The notes under the pieces: model-generated
Seen by the model: only the letters and a program-made list of their open reading frames with translations
Database searches by the model: none
What the model was told of the DNA's origin: nothing
Assembly (NCBI GenBank): GCA_018385135.1
Contig: JAHAWY010000079.1
Span: 1-38,304, forward strand
DNA: 38,304 nucleotides
Direction: 5' to 3'
Source: Oscillospiraceae bacterium
Lineage (GTDB): Bacteria > Bacillota > Clostridia > Oscillospirales > Oscillospiraceae
Shown: one piece after another, positions 26,552 to 34,982 of the stretch
Position numbering within the stretch: the stretch's first letter is position 1
How the letters are laid out: every line of letters starts with the position of its first letter
Program-made: the position numbers and the translations under genes

Positions 26552-27775
26552 CTATTTAAGCTCCTTATCTAATAAGCGTCTAGCTTCAGGATCTACCTCG
26601 CTGAGAGAATAGCTGACGGAAATGCCCGACTTAGGCAGGCGATGGTAGAACGAGGCAAGAATACGTTCGGCGATGACAATGGCGTTTTCAAGCGTTGCCA
26701 GCGGAAGAAGAATAATAAACTGTGAAACGCTATAACGTGCAAAAATATCTCCGCGCCTAAGATTTGAGGAAACGGTTGTTTTAAGTCTTTCCATGGTCGA
26801 GTTGAGCTGCTTTGTAGGCAGGGGGAGACCGCTGGAGGAAACAACGCTGAAAAGACATAGCTGAACCGTGATGCCCGTTCGCATTCGGATTAGCGAGGCG
26901 ATATGGTATATGTCTTTGAAAAACTCATATTCGCAGAAAAAAGCGCCGCTGTTTTCGATGTTTTCCTTAAGCTTGTTTTTTATTACGTTTATATCCAGCT
27001 CAACATTTTGAGTTGAGCGGATAATCTGGCGATAGATGGTCTGAAGCTCGTCCGAGGGTGTGATGCCAAGCTCTGTGAAAAAAAGCTTCGTTGTGCGCTC
27101 GTAAACAGACATGGCGATTTGAGTCTTGCCCTGCTTTACCAGCGCCGTCATCAAGCTGCAATACAGATACTCGTCATAACGAAATAAACTGAGAGCGTTT
27201 CGGCAAACGAGCACCAGCTCGTCATATTCCTCGCGGGCTGATAGCTCTGAAATCGCAAAGCGAACAAGCTCAAGATAACGGCTGCGATAACGCTCACGCA
27301 GTGCAGATACCCATGCAGAGTCATCCTTTGGAAGAAAGTCACCGCGGTAGAGTGACAGCGCCTCGCGGCAAAGCTCAAACGCTTCGCCTGATTTGAAATC
27401 AAGCGAGCGGCATCGCTCATAAAGCTCGTCAAAGCGCTCTGCGTCAAGCGAAAGAGGGAGAGCCGCGTTCCATTTGTAAGCCCTGTCCTGCTGAAGAATC
27501 ATAAGCTTAGTATCAGCATAGGCGAGAGGGGCGAGAACACTGCGGCAGCGATGAACAAGCGTTTTCAGCGCGTTTTGGGGGTTGGAGCTGTCGTCCGGGG
27601 AGTAAACAAGCTCAATAAGCTCCTCGCGTGAGATTTCACGGTTACGGTTGAATATAAGAAAATGCAGAAGTGCCCAAACCTTTTTTGAGCGTATGGTGCT
27701 ACAGTCGATAACGCGACCTTGGTATTCAATACTGCAATCGCCGAACATTGACACATATATCAGATTGCTCTCCAA
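26552..27775 (-). CDS. BTAD (SARP-like) transcriptional regulator with degenerate GGDEF-like C-terminal domain
   Basis: This 407-residue regulator has a winged-helix DNA-binding domain of OmpR/SARP type at residues about 5-95 (GRVIDCSTIRSKKVWALLHFL region) and a bacterial transcriptional activator (BTAD) helical-repeat domain at about 105-250. A C-terminal domain of about 130 residues has a stretch reading RRGDIFARYSVSQFIILLP near residue 340. This follows the GGDEF-domain pattern (ARYGGDEF-x-x-LLP), but the signature is SVSQF, so no cyclase activity is expected. The frame opens at a GTG at 27814, but TTG 27775 has AGGAGGG exactly 8 nt upstream and is preferred. It lies downstream of the MATE gene by 85 bp and may be co-transcribed with it. 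Confidence 0.8.
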   Translation of the reverse strand: MESNLIYVSMFGDCSIEYQGRVIDCSTIRSKKVWALLHFLIFNRNREISREELIELVYSPDDSSNPQNALKTLVHRCRSVLAPLAYADTKLMILQQDRAYKWNAALPLSLDAERFDELYERCRSLDFKSGEAFELCREALSLYRGDFLPKDDSAWVSALRERYRSRYLELVRFAISELSAREEYDELVLVCRNALSLFRYDEYLYCSLMTALVKQGKTQIAMSVYERTTKLFFTELGITPSDELQTIYRQIIRSTQNVELDINVIKNKLKENIENSGAFFCEYEFFKDIYHIASLIRMRTGITVQLCLFSVVSSSGLPLPTKQLNSTMERLKTTVSSNLRRGDIFARYSVSQFIILLPLATLENAIVIAERILASFYHRLPKSGISVSYSLSEVDPEARRLLDKELK

Positions 27776-27860
27776 AAGCTTTGCCCTCCTTTCTTTGGGC
27801 TGGGAAAGCTGCACAAAAGCAGTAAGTGATATAATAAAAGGAATATAAAATGGCGCGGAA

Positions 27861-29249
27861 CTAAGCTTTGGACTTATCCTTGCGTCTGAGCTTTATATAA
27901 AGGAAAACAGCCAAAATGGCAACGCAAAGCTCCGAGCCTATCATGCCGCTCCAGACTGCCTCGTTTCCCAATATAACGGGAGTTAGAAGGATGATGGGCG
28001 CTGTGAAAACAAAGGCACGGCAGATCGCAACGATGAGCGCCTGCTTTGTTCTCTGTGTGGCGAGAAAATACCCGGAAAAGCTTATGTTTACTGCGGATAA
28101 AACCATGCCGACGCCGATATACAGCGTTCCGTGATATGCCATGTCAATAAGCGCGGGATCGGGTGAGAAAATTGTATAAACAGTTTTACCGGCTAACAGC
28201 GTAATAAAATAAAGCAGGGCGGAAACGCAGATGTTGGTGACAAGTCCTGCGCGGAAGAAAAAGCGCTCCTCCTTGTGCTTGCTCTGCCCGAAGCGGCGGC
28301 TGATAAGCGGCTGCACGCCCTGCGCAATGCCGGAGGACATTGCCATGAACACATATAGCAGATAGCCGATCATTGCAAAGGCTGCGAGACCGAACTCACC
28401 GTGAATGCGAAGAACAATTATGTTGTAGCAATAGGTGAGAACGGGGTTGCACATCTGCGTTACAAATTCAGGAAAGCCGCGCTTGAGCGTTTCTTTCATC
28501 AGTGCGCCGTTGTAGCGCGGACGCTGAAAGCGCAGCTCGCCGCGTTTCAAAATGAAGTGGAAAACCAGTATGCTAAAGGAGAGTACGGTGCCCAGACCCG
28601 AGGCAAGACCCGCGCCGAGAATTCCCATTTGCAGGGGATAGATGAACAGCCAGTCTAAGAATATGTTCAGGATAGTGCCCGAAGCCATACCCCAGAAGGC
28701 GAGTGCGGGGTTGCCGTCGTTTCTTACAAAGGTGGAAAAGAGAAAGCTCAGTACGAAGAAAAAGCCAAAGCCCAGATAGCTGCGCATATAGGTTGCGGTT
28801 TCACCGATCAGCTCCCCCTTAGCGCCGCAGACGATGGCGAGCTGCTCGGCAAAAAACAGCGCGACCATAGAAAATATAATGCTTAATACTCCGATCACAA
28901 GAAGGCAGTTTGAAAAAACGTCATTTGCGCGGCTCTTATCTCCGCGTCCGAAGCTGATCGAGGCGATGGTTGCCGCGCCCATAATGAGCATAAAGGCAAT
29001 GGCGGAAAGAAAGCCCAAAGCGGGCGTTGCAAGGTTAACTGCGCCAAGAGCCGTTTCGCCTATGCCGCGTCCGACGAAGATTCCATCAACAACGACATAG
29101 AGAGAGTAGAACATCATAGAGCCTACCGATGGGAGAACATAGCGGATAAGCTCTTTGGTTTTGGAGGGGTGTTTGGTATCAGACATTTTTGATGCGTCCG
29201 TCTTTGACGGACTGGTTTTCCTTTCTACTGATGCAGCTAGCTTTGCCAT
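27861..29249 (-). CDS. MATE-family multidrug exporter
   Basis: This 462-residue protein has about twelve membrane spans in two related halves (YVLPSVGSMMFYSLYVVVDGIFVGRG near residue 37; GFPEFVTQMCNPVLTYCYN in the second half). It is probably a sodium- or proton-driven exporter of cationic compounds; the substrate is unknown. The start is uncertain: ATG 29249 lies only about 8 bases after the predicted transcription start and lacks a ribosome site, while the next Met (29186, MSDTKHPSK) lacks one too. A 7-bp hairpin GTCCGTC/GACGGAC (29196-29212) lies between them. Confidence 0.88.
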   Translation of the reverse strand: MAKLAASVERKTSPSKTDASKMSDTKHPSKTKELIRYVLPSVGSMMFYSLYVVVDGIFVGRGIGETALGAVNLATPALGFLSAIAFMLIMGAATIASISFGRGDKSRANDVFSNCLLVIGVLSIIFSMVALFFAEQLAIVCGAKGELIGETATYMRSYLGFGFFFVLSFLFSTFVRNDGNPALAFWGMASGTILNIFLDWLFIYPLQMGILGAGLASGLGTVLSFSILVFHFILKRGELRFQRPRYNGALMKETLKRGFPEFVTQMCNPVLTYCYNIIVLRIHGEFGLAAFAMIGYLLYVFMAMSSGIAQGVQPLISRRFGQSKHKEERFFFRAGLVTNICVSALLYFITLLAGKTVYTIFSPDPALIDMAYHGTLYIGVGMVLSAVNISFSGYFLATQRTKQALIVAICRAFVFTAPIILLTPVILGNEAVWSGMIGSELCVAILAVFLYIKLRRKDKSKA

Positions 29250-29263
29250 CAGATATTATTTCT

Positions 29264-29292
29264 ATTTTAACCTATTGCGACTGTTTTGACAA
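29264..29292 (-). promoter_or_regulatory. Promoter of the MATE exporter gene
   Basis: On the minus strand TTGTCA (29292-29287), a 17-bp spacer and TAAAAT (29269-29264); each box has one mismatch. The transcript would start near 29257, giving an almost leaderless mRNA if ATG 29249 is used. Confidence 0.6.
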
Positions 29293-29342
29293 TGGGCATT
29301 CAGGAGAACGGGCTGTTTTTATGCGCTTATTGCGCGTTTTGC

Positions 29343-29371
29343 TTGAAAATCATGCTTTTTTCCGTTAAACT
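29343..29371 (+). promoter_or_regulatory. Promoter of tex
   Basis: TTGAAA (29343-29348), a 17-bp spacer and TAAACT (29366-29371), ending 35 bp before the tex ATG. Moderate match. Confidence 0.5.
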
Positions 29372-29406
29372 TACTTGGTTACAGCTTTTAGCATAGGAGT
29401 TTGCGT

Positions 29407-31560
29407 ATGGAAAACATAATTGATATTCTGGCATCTGAGTTTAAGCAGAGCCGCAGCCACATTGAAAACGTAATAAATCTCATAGACGAGGGCAACACCA
29501 TACCCTTTATCGCCCGCTACCGCAAGGAAATGCACGGCACGATGGACGACCAGCTGCTGCGCTCCATCTCCGACAGGCTTCAATACCTGCGCAATCTGGA
29601 TAAGCGCCGAGAGGAGGTACTAAGCTCCATCGAAGGGCAGGGAAAGCTCACAGAGGAGCTGTCCGCCGCTGTTGCCGCCGCAAAAACGCTTTCCGAGCTT
29701 GAGGATATTTATCGCCCATATAAGCAAAAGCGCCGTACCAGGGCGACCATCGCCCGCGAAAAGGGCTTAGAGCCGCTAGCGGAGCTGCTTTTATCACAAC
29801 GCTTGAAGGACGGCGATTTGGAAGGCTTTGCAGCAGAGTATATTGACGCTGAAAAGGGCGTTTCTTCCGCCGAGGACGCGCTTGCGGGCGCGTCGGACAT
29901 CATTGCCGAGAATATCTCTGACAACGCTGAGGTACGCAAAAAGCTTAAAGCGCTCTTTTGGCGAATGGCAGCTCTGCGCTCCAAAGCGGCAAAGGATGAG
30001 GACAGCGTTTACACTATGTATTACGACTACTGCGAGCCTGTCAGCAAGCTTCAAAGTCATAGAATTCTTGCCGTTAACCGCGGCGAGAGCGAGGGCTTTT
30101 TGAAGGTAAGCATTGAGATTGACCCGGTTGAAGCAATGGCGGTAATTCGCAGAGAAACGGTTAGACCGGGCAGCATATCGACTGCCTTTGTAATCTCCGC
30201 GGCTGAGGACGCATATTCCCGACTCATTTTCCCATCAGTTGAGCGCGAGATACGAAACGAGCTTACTGACATGGCAAGCGAGCAGGCAATTAAAATGTTC
30301 GCGCTCAACCTAAAGCCCCTGCTTATGCAGCCGCCTGTTAAAAACAAGGTGACTATGGGATTTGACCCCGCTTATCGCACCGGTTGCAAGATCGCCGTTG
30401 TTGACGGCACGGGCAAGGTGCTTGAAACGGGAGTTGTTTACCCCACGCCGCCGCATAACAAAAAAGATGAGGCGGCAAAGCTCCTTTTGCGCATGATTAA
30501 AGCTCACGGTGTTGAAGCGATAGCCATTGGAAACGGTACTGCTTCAAAGGAGTCTGAGATTTTTGTTGCCGAGCTTATAAAGGAGCTTCCTGAGGTCGGT
30601 TACATGATGGTTAACGAGGCGGGCGCTTCGGTATACTCAGCTTCAAAGCTGGGTGCGGAGGAATTTCCCGAATATGACGTTTCGCTGCGTTCTGCCGTTT
30701 CCATTGCGCGCAGACTTCAAGACCCTCTGGCGGAGCTGGTCAAAATTGACCCTAAATCCATCGGTGTTGGGCAGTACCAGCACGATATGCCGCAGGCAAG
30801 GCTTGACGAAACGCTGACAGGCGTTGTTGAAGACTGCGTTAATGCCGTGGGAGTTGATTTGAACACCGCTTCGGCTTCGCTCTTGCAGCGCGTTTCGGGT
30901 CTTAACGCAACAACGGCAAAGAACATCGTTGCCTATAGAGAGGAAAACGGCTTATTCACAACACGCAAAACAATTCAAAAAGTGCCGAAGGTCGGTCCGA
31001 AGGCATTTGAACAGTGCGCGGGCTTCCTGCGTGTGCCGGAAAGCAAGAATATTTTGGACAATACCGGAGTTCACCCGGAAAGCTATGCCGCCGCCGAAAA
31101 GATCCTTGAGCGCTGCGGATACACAACTAAAGACGTTGCCGAGGGTAAGGTATCCGAGCTTCCAAAGCGGGTTGGCGAAGCGGGGATAGAGTCCGTTGCC
31201 GAATACAGCGGTGTCGGAGTGCCAACGGTTACAGATATCGTTAACGAGCTTATAAAGCCCGGACGCGACCCGCGTGATGAGCTGCCGCCTACCATGCTGC
31301 GCTCCGATGTTATGGATATGGGCGACCTGAAGCCCGGCATGGAGATGCGCGGGACTGTGCGCAATGTTGTAGATTTCGGAGTGTTTGTCGATATCGGTGT
31401 GCATCAGGATGGGCTTGTGCATATTTCGGAGCTTTGCAATAAGTTCATTAAGCACCCCTCTGAGGTCGTTAAGGTGGGCGATGTGGTAAACACACTTGTC
31501 CTCGGCGTGGATAAGGAGAAAAAACGCATTTCCCTAAGTATGAAGCAGGCGAAGCAGTAA
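29407..31560 (+). CDS. tex: Tex-family RNA-binding protein
   Basis: Tex is a large cytoplasmic nucleic-acid-binding protein implicated in transcription processes; its exact role in Clostridia is unsettled. The 717-residue length is typical. In order: an N-terminal helical region (EFKQSRSHIENVINLIDEGN, TIPFIARYRKE), a YqgF/RNase H-like domain near 313-440 (MGFDPAYRTGCKIAVVDGTGK), a helix-hairpin-helix region near 485-560 (NTASASLLQRVSGL), and a C-terminal S1 RNA-binding domain (MRGTVRNVVDFGVFVDIGVHQDGLVHIS). A TTG at 29401 is in frame, but AGGAG sits 7 nt before ATG 29407. Confidence 0.95.
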   Translation: MENIIDILASEFKQSRSHIENVINLIDEGNTIPFIARYRKEMHGTMDDQLLRSISDRLQYLRNLDKRREEVLSSIEGQGKLTEELSAAVAAAKTLSELEDIYRPYKQKRRTRATIAREKGLEPLAELLLSQRLKDGDLEGFAAEYIDAEKGVSSAEDALAGASDIIAENISDNAEVRKKLKALFWRMAALRSKAAKDEDSVYTMYYDYCEPVSKLQSHRILAVNRGESEGFLKVSIEIDPVEAMAVIRRETVRPGSISTAFVISAAEDAYSRLIFPSVEREIRNELTDMASEQAIKMFALNLKPLLMQPPVKNKVTMGFDPAYRTGCKIAVVDGTGKVLETGVVYPTPPHNKKDEAAKLLLRMIKAHGVEAIAIGNGTASKESEIFVAELIKELPEVGYMMVNEAGASVYSASKLGAEEFPEYDVSLRSAVSIARRLQDPLAELVKIDPKSIGVGQYQHDMPQARLDETLTGVVEDCVNAVGVDLNTASASLLQRVSGLNATTAKNIVAYREENGLFTTRKTIQKVPKVGPKAFEQCAGFLRVPESKNILDNTGVHPESYAAAEKILERCGYTTKDVAEGKVSELPKRVGEAGIESVAEYSGVGVPTVTDIVNELIKPGRDPRDELPPTMLRSDVMDMGDLKPGMEMRGTVRNVVDFGVFVDIGVHQDGLVHISELCNKFIKHPSEVVKVGDVVNTLVLGVDKEKKRISLSMKQAKQ

Positions 31561-31587
31561 GACCGCATGAACGCGAAGGAAAGACTA

Positions 31588-31623
31588 AACAGACCTCCCT
31601 TTCTGTATAAAGGGAGGTCTGTT
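31588..31623 (+). terminator. Terminator after tex
   Basis: AACAGACCTCCCTTT (31588-31602) and AAAGGGAGGTCTGTT (31609-31623) form a perfect 15-bp stem with a 6-nt loop. No strong T-run follows on plus. It lies between convergent tex and malQ and could act for both. Confidence 0.75.
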
Positions 31624-31653
31624 CGCTTATTTATGCGTAAAAGTGACCGGTAC

Positions 31654-33135
31654 TCAGTCTGCCGCGCGCCCGTAAAGCACTGTTTGCTCCTTGAGCCACT
31701 TTGCGTGCGCCTTAGTCAAAGCGTTTTTTTTCATCTGCCACTGCCAGTTTCCGGAATTTGTTGACGGAGTGTTCATTCGCCCCTCACTGCCAAGCTCCAG
31801 CAGATCCTGAACAGTGACAATGGCAAGGTCTGCGGTGCTGGCTAAAAGAGCGCTCATCATTGCCTTGGGCTTGCTCTCATTCTCCCTGATGCGAAGATAG
31901 CGCATAGCCTTTTCCGTATCCGCGGCGGGGGCGGATGCAAACCAGCCGAGTATTGTGTCGTTATCATGCGTGCCTGTATAGGCAACGCAGTTGTGCGTAT
32001 AGTTGTGTGGAAGATAGTCGCTGTCCTCTCGGCTGTCAAAGGCGAATTGCAGAACTTTCATGCCGGGCAGCCCGCTTTCCTTTAAGAGCTTTGCAACCGA
32101 GTCTGTGAGAAAGCCAAGATCTTCTGCGATGTACTCGCGCTTTCCCAAAGCATAGTTGACAGTATTGAAAAAATCAATACCGGGACCGGGCAGCCAGCGC
32201 CCGTTTCTCGCCGTGCTTTCACCGCGGGGAATAGCATAGTACGCGTCAAAGCCGCGAAAATGGTCAAGCCGCAGAATATCGAAGATTTCAAATTGATGTG
32301 CTATGCGGCTTACCCACCAGCTAAAGCCGTTATCGCGCAGCTTATCCCAATCGTAAAGCGGATTGCCCCAAAGCTGACCGTTTTCTGAAAAGCCGTCGGG
32401 CGGACATCCGGCGACCTCGATGGGCTGAAGCTCATCATCGAGCTTAAACCACTGTGGATTTGCCCAGACGTCAGACGAATCCGGCGAGACATAAATGGGG
32501 ATATCGCCTATGATGGATATGCCGCGTTCGTTGGCATATCGGCGAAGCTGTTTCCACTGGCTGAAGAATAGATATTGCAGCGCCTTGTAATAGGCGATTT
32601 TATCTGCGAGAGCGCTGCGAGCCGCTTCAAGCGCCTGTGCTTCGCGGAATTTAAGCGGTCTTTCCCACTGAGACCATGCACAGCCGCCCTGCGAGGCTTT
32701 AATTGCCATAAAGAGCGAAAAGTCATTAAGCCAAAAGCCGTTGCTTTCGCACCACGGATAAAAATCCTCCGGCGGGGAGGCAATAAGCCTGTCTGCGGCG
32801 AGACGCAGAACGTCAAAGCGCTTTTCGTAAAGCAAGCCGTAATCGATGCTGCCGCAGCTATGACACCAGACGGTGTTTTCATATTCCGAGCGCTTTAGCA
32901 GCCCCTCCTTGCACAGCATATCGAGGTCGATGAAGTAAGGATTGCCGGCAAAGGAGGAAAAGGACTGATAAGGGGAGTCTCCAAAGCCGGTGGGTGATAC
33001 AGGGAGCACCTGCCAGCAGCTTTGCCCGCTTTCAACCAGAAAGTCAACAAATTCTCTCGCCTGTGCGCCCATTGTGCCGATGCCGTAGGGCGAGGGGAGG
33101 GAGCTTATGTGCATTAAAACGCCGCTTCTTCTCAT
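31654..33135 (-). CDS. malQ: 4-alpha-glucanotransferase (amylomaltase, GH77)
   Basis: MalQ transfers alpha-1,4-glucan chains and recycles malto-oligosaccharides. The 493-residue protein shows the family N-terminus (RRSGVLMHISSLPSPYGIG). The nucleophile region ILRLDHFRGFDAYYAIP is near 285, the acid/base EDLG near 335, and the third acidic residue is in YTGTHDNDTILGWF near 385. GGAG lies about 9 nt before the ATG. Its position downstream of a sugar importer on the same strand points to use of imported maltodextrins, although a hairpin separates it from the permeases. Confidence 0.95.
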   Translation of the reverse strand: MRRSGVLMHISSLPSPYGIGTMGAQAREFVDFLVESGQSCWQVLPVSPTGFGDSPYQSFSSFAGNPYFIDLDMLCKEGLLKRSEYENTVWCHSCGSIDYGLLYEKRFDVLRLAADRLIASPPEDFYPWCESNGFWLNDFSLFMAIKASQGGCAWSQWERPLKFREAQALEAARSALADKIAYYKALQYLFFSQWKQLRRYANERGISIIGDIPIYVSPDSSDVWANPQWFKLDDELQPIEVAGCPPDGFSENGQLWGNPLYDWDKLRDNGFSWWVSRIAHQFEIFDILRLDHFRGFDAYYAIPRGESTARNGRWLPGPGIDFFNTVNYALGKREYIAEDLGFLTDSVAKLLKESGLPGMKVLQFAFDSREDSDYLPHNYTHNCVAYTGTHDNDTILGWFASAPAADTEKAMRYLRIRENESKPKAMMSALLASTADLAIVTVQDLLELGSEGRMNTPSTNSGNWQWQMKKNALTKAHAKWLKEQTVLYGRAAD

Positions 33136-33168
33136 AAATCAATTCTCCGAAAATGGTATTTAAAATGC

Positions 33169-33198
33169 CTTGTCGGTCGCCGAACAGCGACCGACAAG
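33169..33198 (-). terminator. Hairpin between second permease and malQ
   Basis: CTTGTCGGTCGC (33169-33180) and GCGACCGACAAG (33187-33198) form a perfect 12-bp stem. On minus it is followed by GGCATTTTAAA, a moderate T-run. It probably terminates part of the transporter transcript before malQ. Confidence 0.7.
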
Positions 33199-33206
33199 CG
33201 TCGTTT

Positions 33207-34046
33207 TCAGCCCTTTACAGCGCCTGCCGCCACGCCCTTGATGATATATTTTTGGCAGCTTAGATAAAAGGCGATTATCGGGATTATAGACAGCACCAGA
33301 ACTGCCATCATCGCGCCCCAGTCAATCGAGCCGTAGCCGCCCTTGAGGTATTGTATGGCGATAGGTATGGTCATCCAGCGGTTGAGGTCAAGAATGAGAT
33401 AGGGCAAAAGATAGTCGTTCCAAATCCACATGGTTTCCAGAATGCCGACGGAAATCAAGGTGGGGCGAAGAATTGGCAAAACGACTATGAAAAAGGTTTG
33501 CAGAGGATTGCAGCCGTCTATCATGGCGGCTTCTTCAATTTCAATTGGCACAGAACGCATGAAGCCTGTAAACATAAAAACGGCTAGTCCTGCGCCGAAG
33601 CCAAGATAAACTATGATAAGTCCCCAGGGTGTGCCCAGATGAAGCGTATCCGCTGTTTTTGACAGCGTAAACATGACCATCTGAAAAGGAACGACCATTG
33701 AAAACACGCACAGGTAGTAAAACATTTTTGAAAACTTGCTTTTTCTGCGGCTTATATACCATGCCGCCATGGAGGTGCAAAGAAGAATTACAGCAACGGA
33801 GGCGACGGTGACAAAAAGGCTGGTTGCCAAAGACTCCCAGAAGTTCGTTTTCGTAATGCCCTCAACATAGTTTTGCAAGCCTGCGAAAGTTTTCTCTGTG
33901 GGCATTTCAAAGGGGACGCGGTTGATATACGCCTTTCGCTTAAAGGAATTCATCACGATGATGAATATCGGCGCTATATATATGAGCGAGAGTACCGAGA
34001 AGAACACGGTGAGAGCGGTACCCTTGCGCTTGTTTGCTTTTTTCAT
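33207..34046 (-). CDS. Sugar ABC transporter permease (MalG-like)
   Basis: This 279-residue permease with six spans has a canonical EAA loop, IEEAAMIDGCNPLQTFFIVV, near residue 173. The N-terminus KKANKRKGTALTV is basic and cytoplasmic. Its ATG overlaps the stop of the upstream permease by 4 nt, implying coupled translation and a heterodimer. The partner ATPase is not in the window; in many Firmicutes a shared MsmX/MalK-type ATPase serves several sugar importers (known in the family). Confidence 0.93.
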   Translation of the reverse strand: MKKANKRKGTALTVFFSVLSLIYIAPIFIIVMNSFKRKAYINRVPFEMPTEKTFAGLQNYVEGITKTNFWESLATSLFVTVASVAVILLCTSMAAWYISRRKSKFSKMFYYLCVFSMVVPFQMVMFTLSKTADTLHLGTPWGLIIVYLGFGAGLAVFMFTGFMRSVPIEIEEAAMIDGCNPLQTFFIVVLPILRPTLISVGILETMWIWNDYLLPYLILDLNRWMTIPIAIQYLKGGYGSIDWGAMMAVLVLSIIPIIAFYLSCQKYIIKGVAAGAVKG

Positions 34047-34885
34047 TGCTGAACCTCCTTCTCCCGCGTGAGCTTTAGCTGAAGCAGAACCAGAACTGCC
34101 ACAAGAATAAAGAAAACGACTGCTTTCGCTTGTCCTACGCCCTCCCAGCCTGTGCGGCTGTAAAAGGTGTTAACGATGTTCAGCGCCAGCATTTCGGTTT
34201 TATTTGAGGGCTGACCTGCTGTTAGTGCAAGGTTCTGGTCGAAAAGCTTGAAGGAGTTTGTAAGTGTAAGGAAGGTACATATGGTTATCGCGGGCATGGA
34301 CATCGGCAGCGTTATTTTGAAAAGCTGCTGACGGGGAGATGCGCCGTCAATTCTGGCGGCCTCATAAAGCTCCGAGGGTATGGACTGAAGACCCGCAATG
34401 TAAATTATCATCATGTAGCCTACCTGCTGCCAGCACATGAGGATCAACAGACCCCAAAAGCCGTACGCTGCGGAAAAGGTGAGCGTGCGCGCGTAATAGG
34501 ATAAAATGCCGTTGAAGATCAGTTGCCAGATATATCCCAGAATTATGCCGCCGATAAGGTTGGGCATGAAGAAAACGGTGCGAAAGAGGTTCGCGCCGCG
34601 GATGCGCTTGGTAAGCAGCAGAGCGATGGTATAGGCAAAAAAATTAATAAAAATAATGGAGGCAAGGGCGAAAAGAGCCGTGAACCACAGAGAGTGGACA
34701 AAGGTCGCGTCGCCCCAAATCTTCACATAGTTGCTAATGCCTACAAACTGCGCGTTGCTGACGGTCGAAAACTTACAAAAGGATAGATAAATACCAAGAA
34801 TAAAGGGAACAACAAAGCCGATGGTAAAGGCAAGAGCCGTCGGCAAAACGAATATGGGGAAGTATTTTTTTAAGGCTTTGTCCAT
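34043..34885 (-). CDS. Sugar ABC transporter permease (MalF-like)
   Basis: This 280-residue permease with six spans has the EAA loop LYEAARIDGASPRQQLFKIT near residue 183. It is short compared with enteric MalF and lacks its large extra domain, as is usual in Firmicutes. It lies 97 bp after the binding-protein stop with a strong hairpin in between. With the next gene it would make the importer channel. Confidence 0.93.
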   Translation of the reverse strand: MDKALKKYFPIFVLPTALAFTIGFVVPFILGIYLSFCKFSTVSNAQFVGISNYVKIWGDATFVHSLWFTALFALASIIFINFFAYTIALLLTKRIRGANLFRTVFFMPNLIGGIILGYIWQLIFNGILSYYARTLTFSAAYGFWGLLILMCWQQVGYMMIIYIAGLQSIPSELYEAARIDGASPRQQLFKITLPMSMPAITICTFLTLTNSFKLFDQNLALTAGQPSNKTEMLALNIVNTFYSRTGWEGVGQAKAVVFFILVAVLVLLQLKLTREKEVQQ

Positions 34886-34936
34886 GTCCTGTCTCCATAT
34901 CTATTAGGCTTGATGTGATAGAAGAAATCTAACAGT

Positions 34937-34963
34937 GGGGGAATGAGTTACGCTCATTCCCCC
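34937..34963 (-). terminator. Hairpin after the second binding-protein gene (attenuator)
   Basis: GGGGGAATGAG (34937-34947) and CTCATTCCCCC (34953-34963) form a perfect 11-bp stem with a 5-nt loop and no real T-run. As in the first transport operon it follows the binding-protein gene, and likely limits permease expression or protects the upstream mRNA end. Confidence 0.7.
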
Positions 34964-34982
34964 GCGTGGTAAAAGGTATAGT

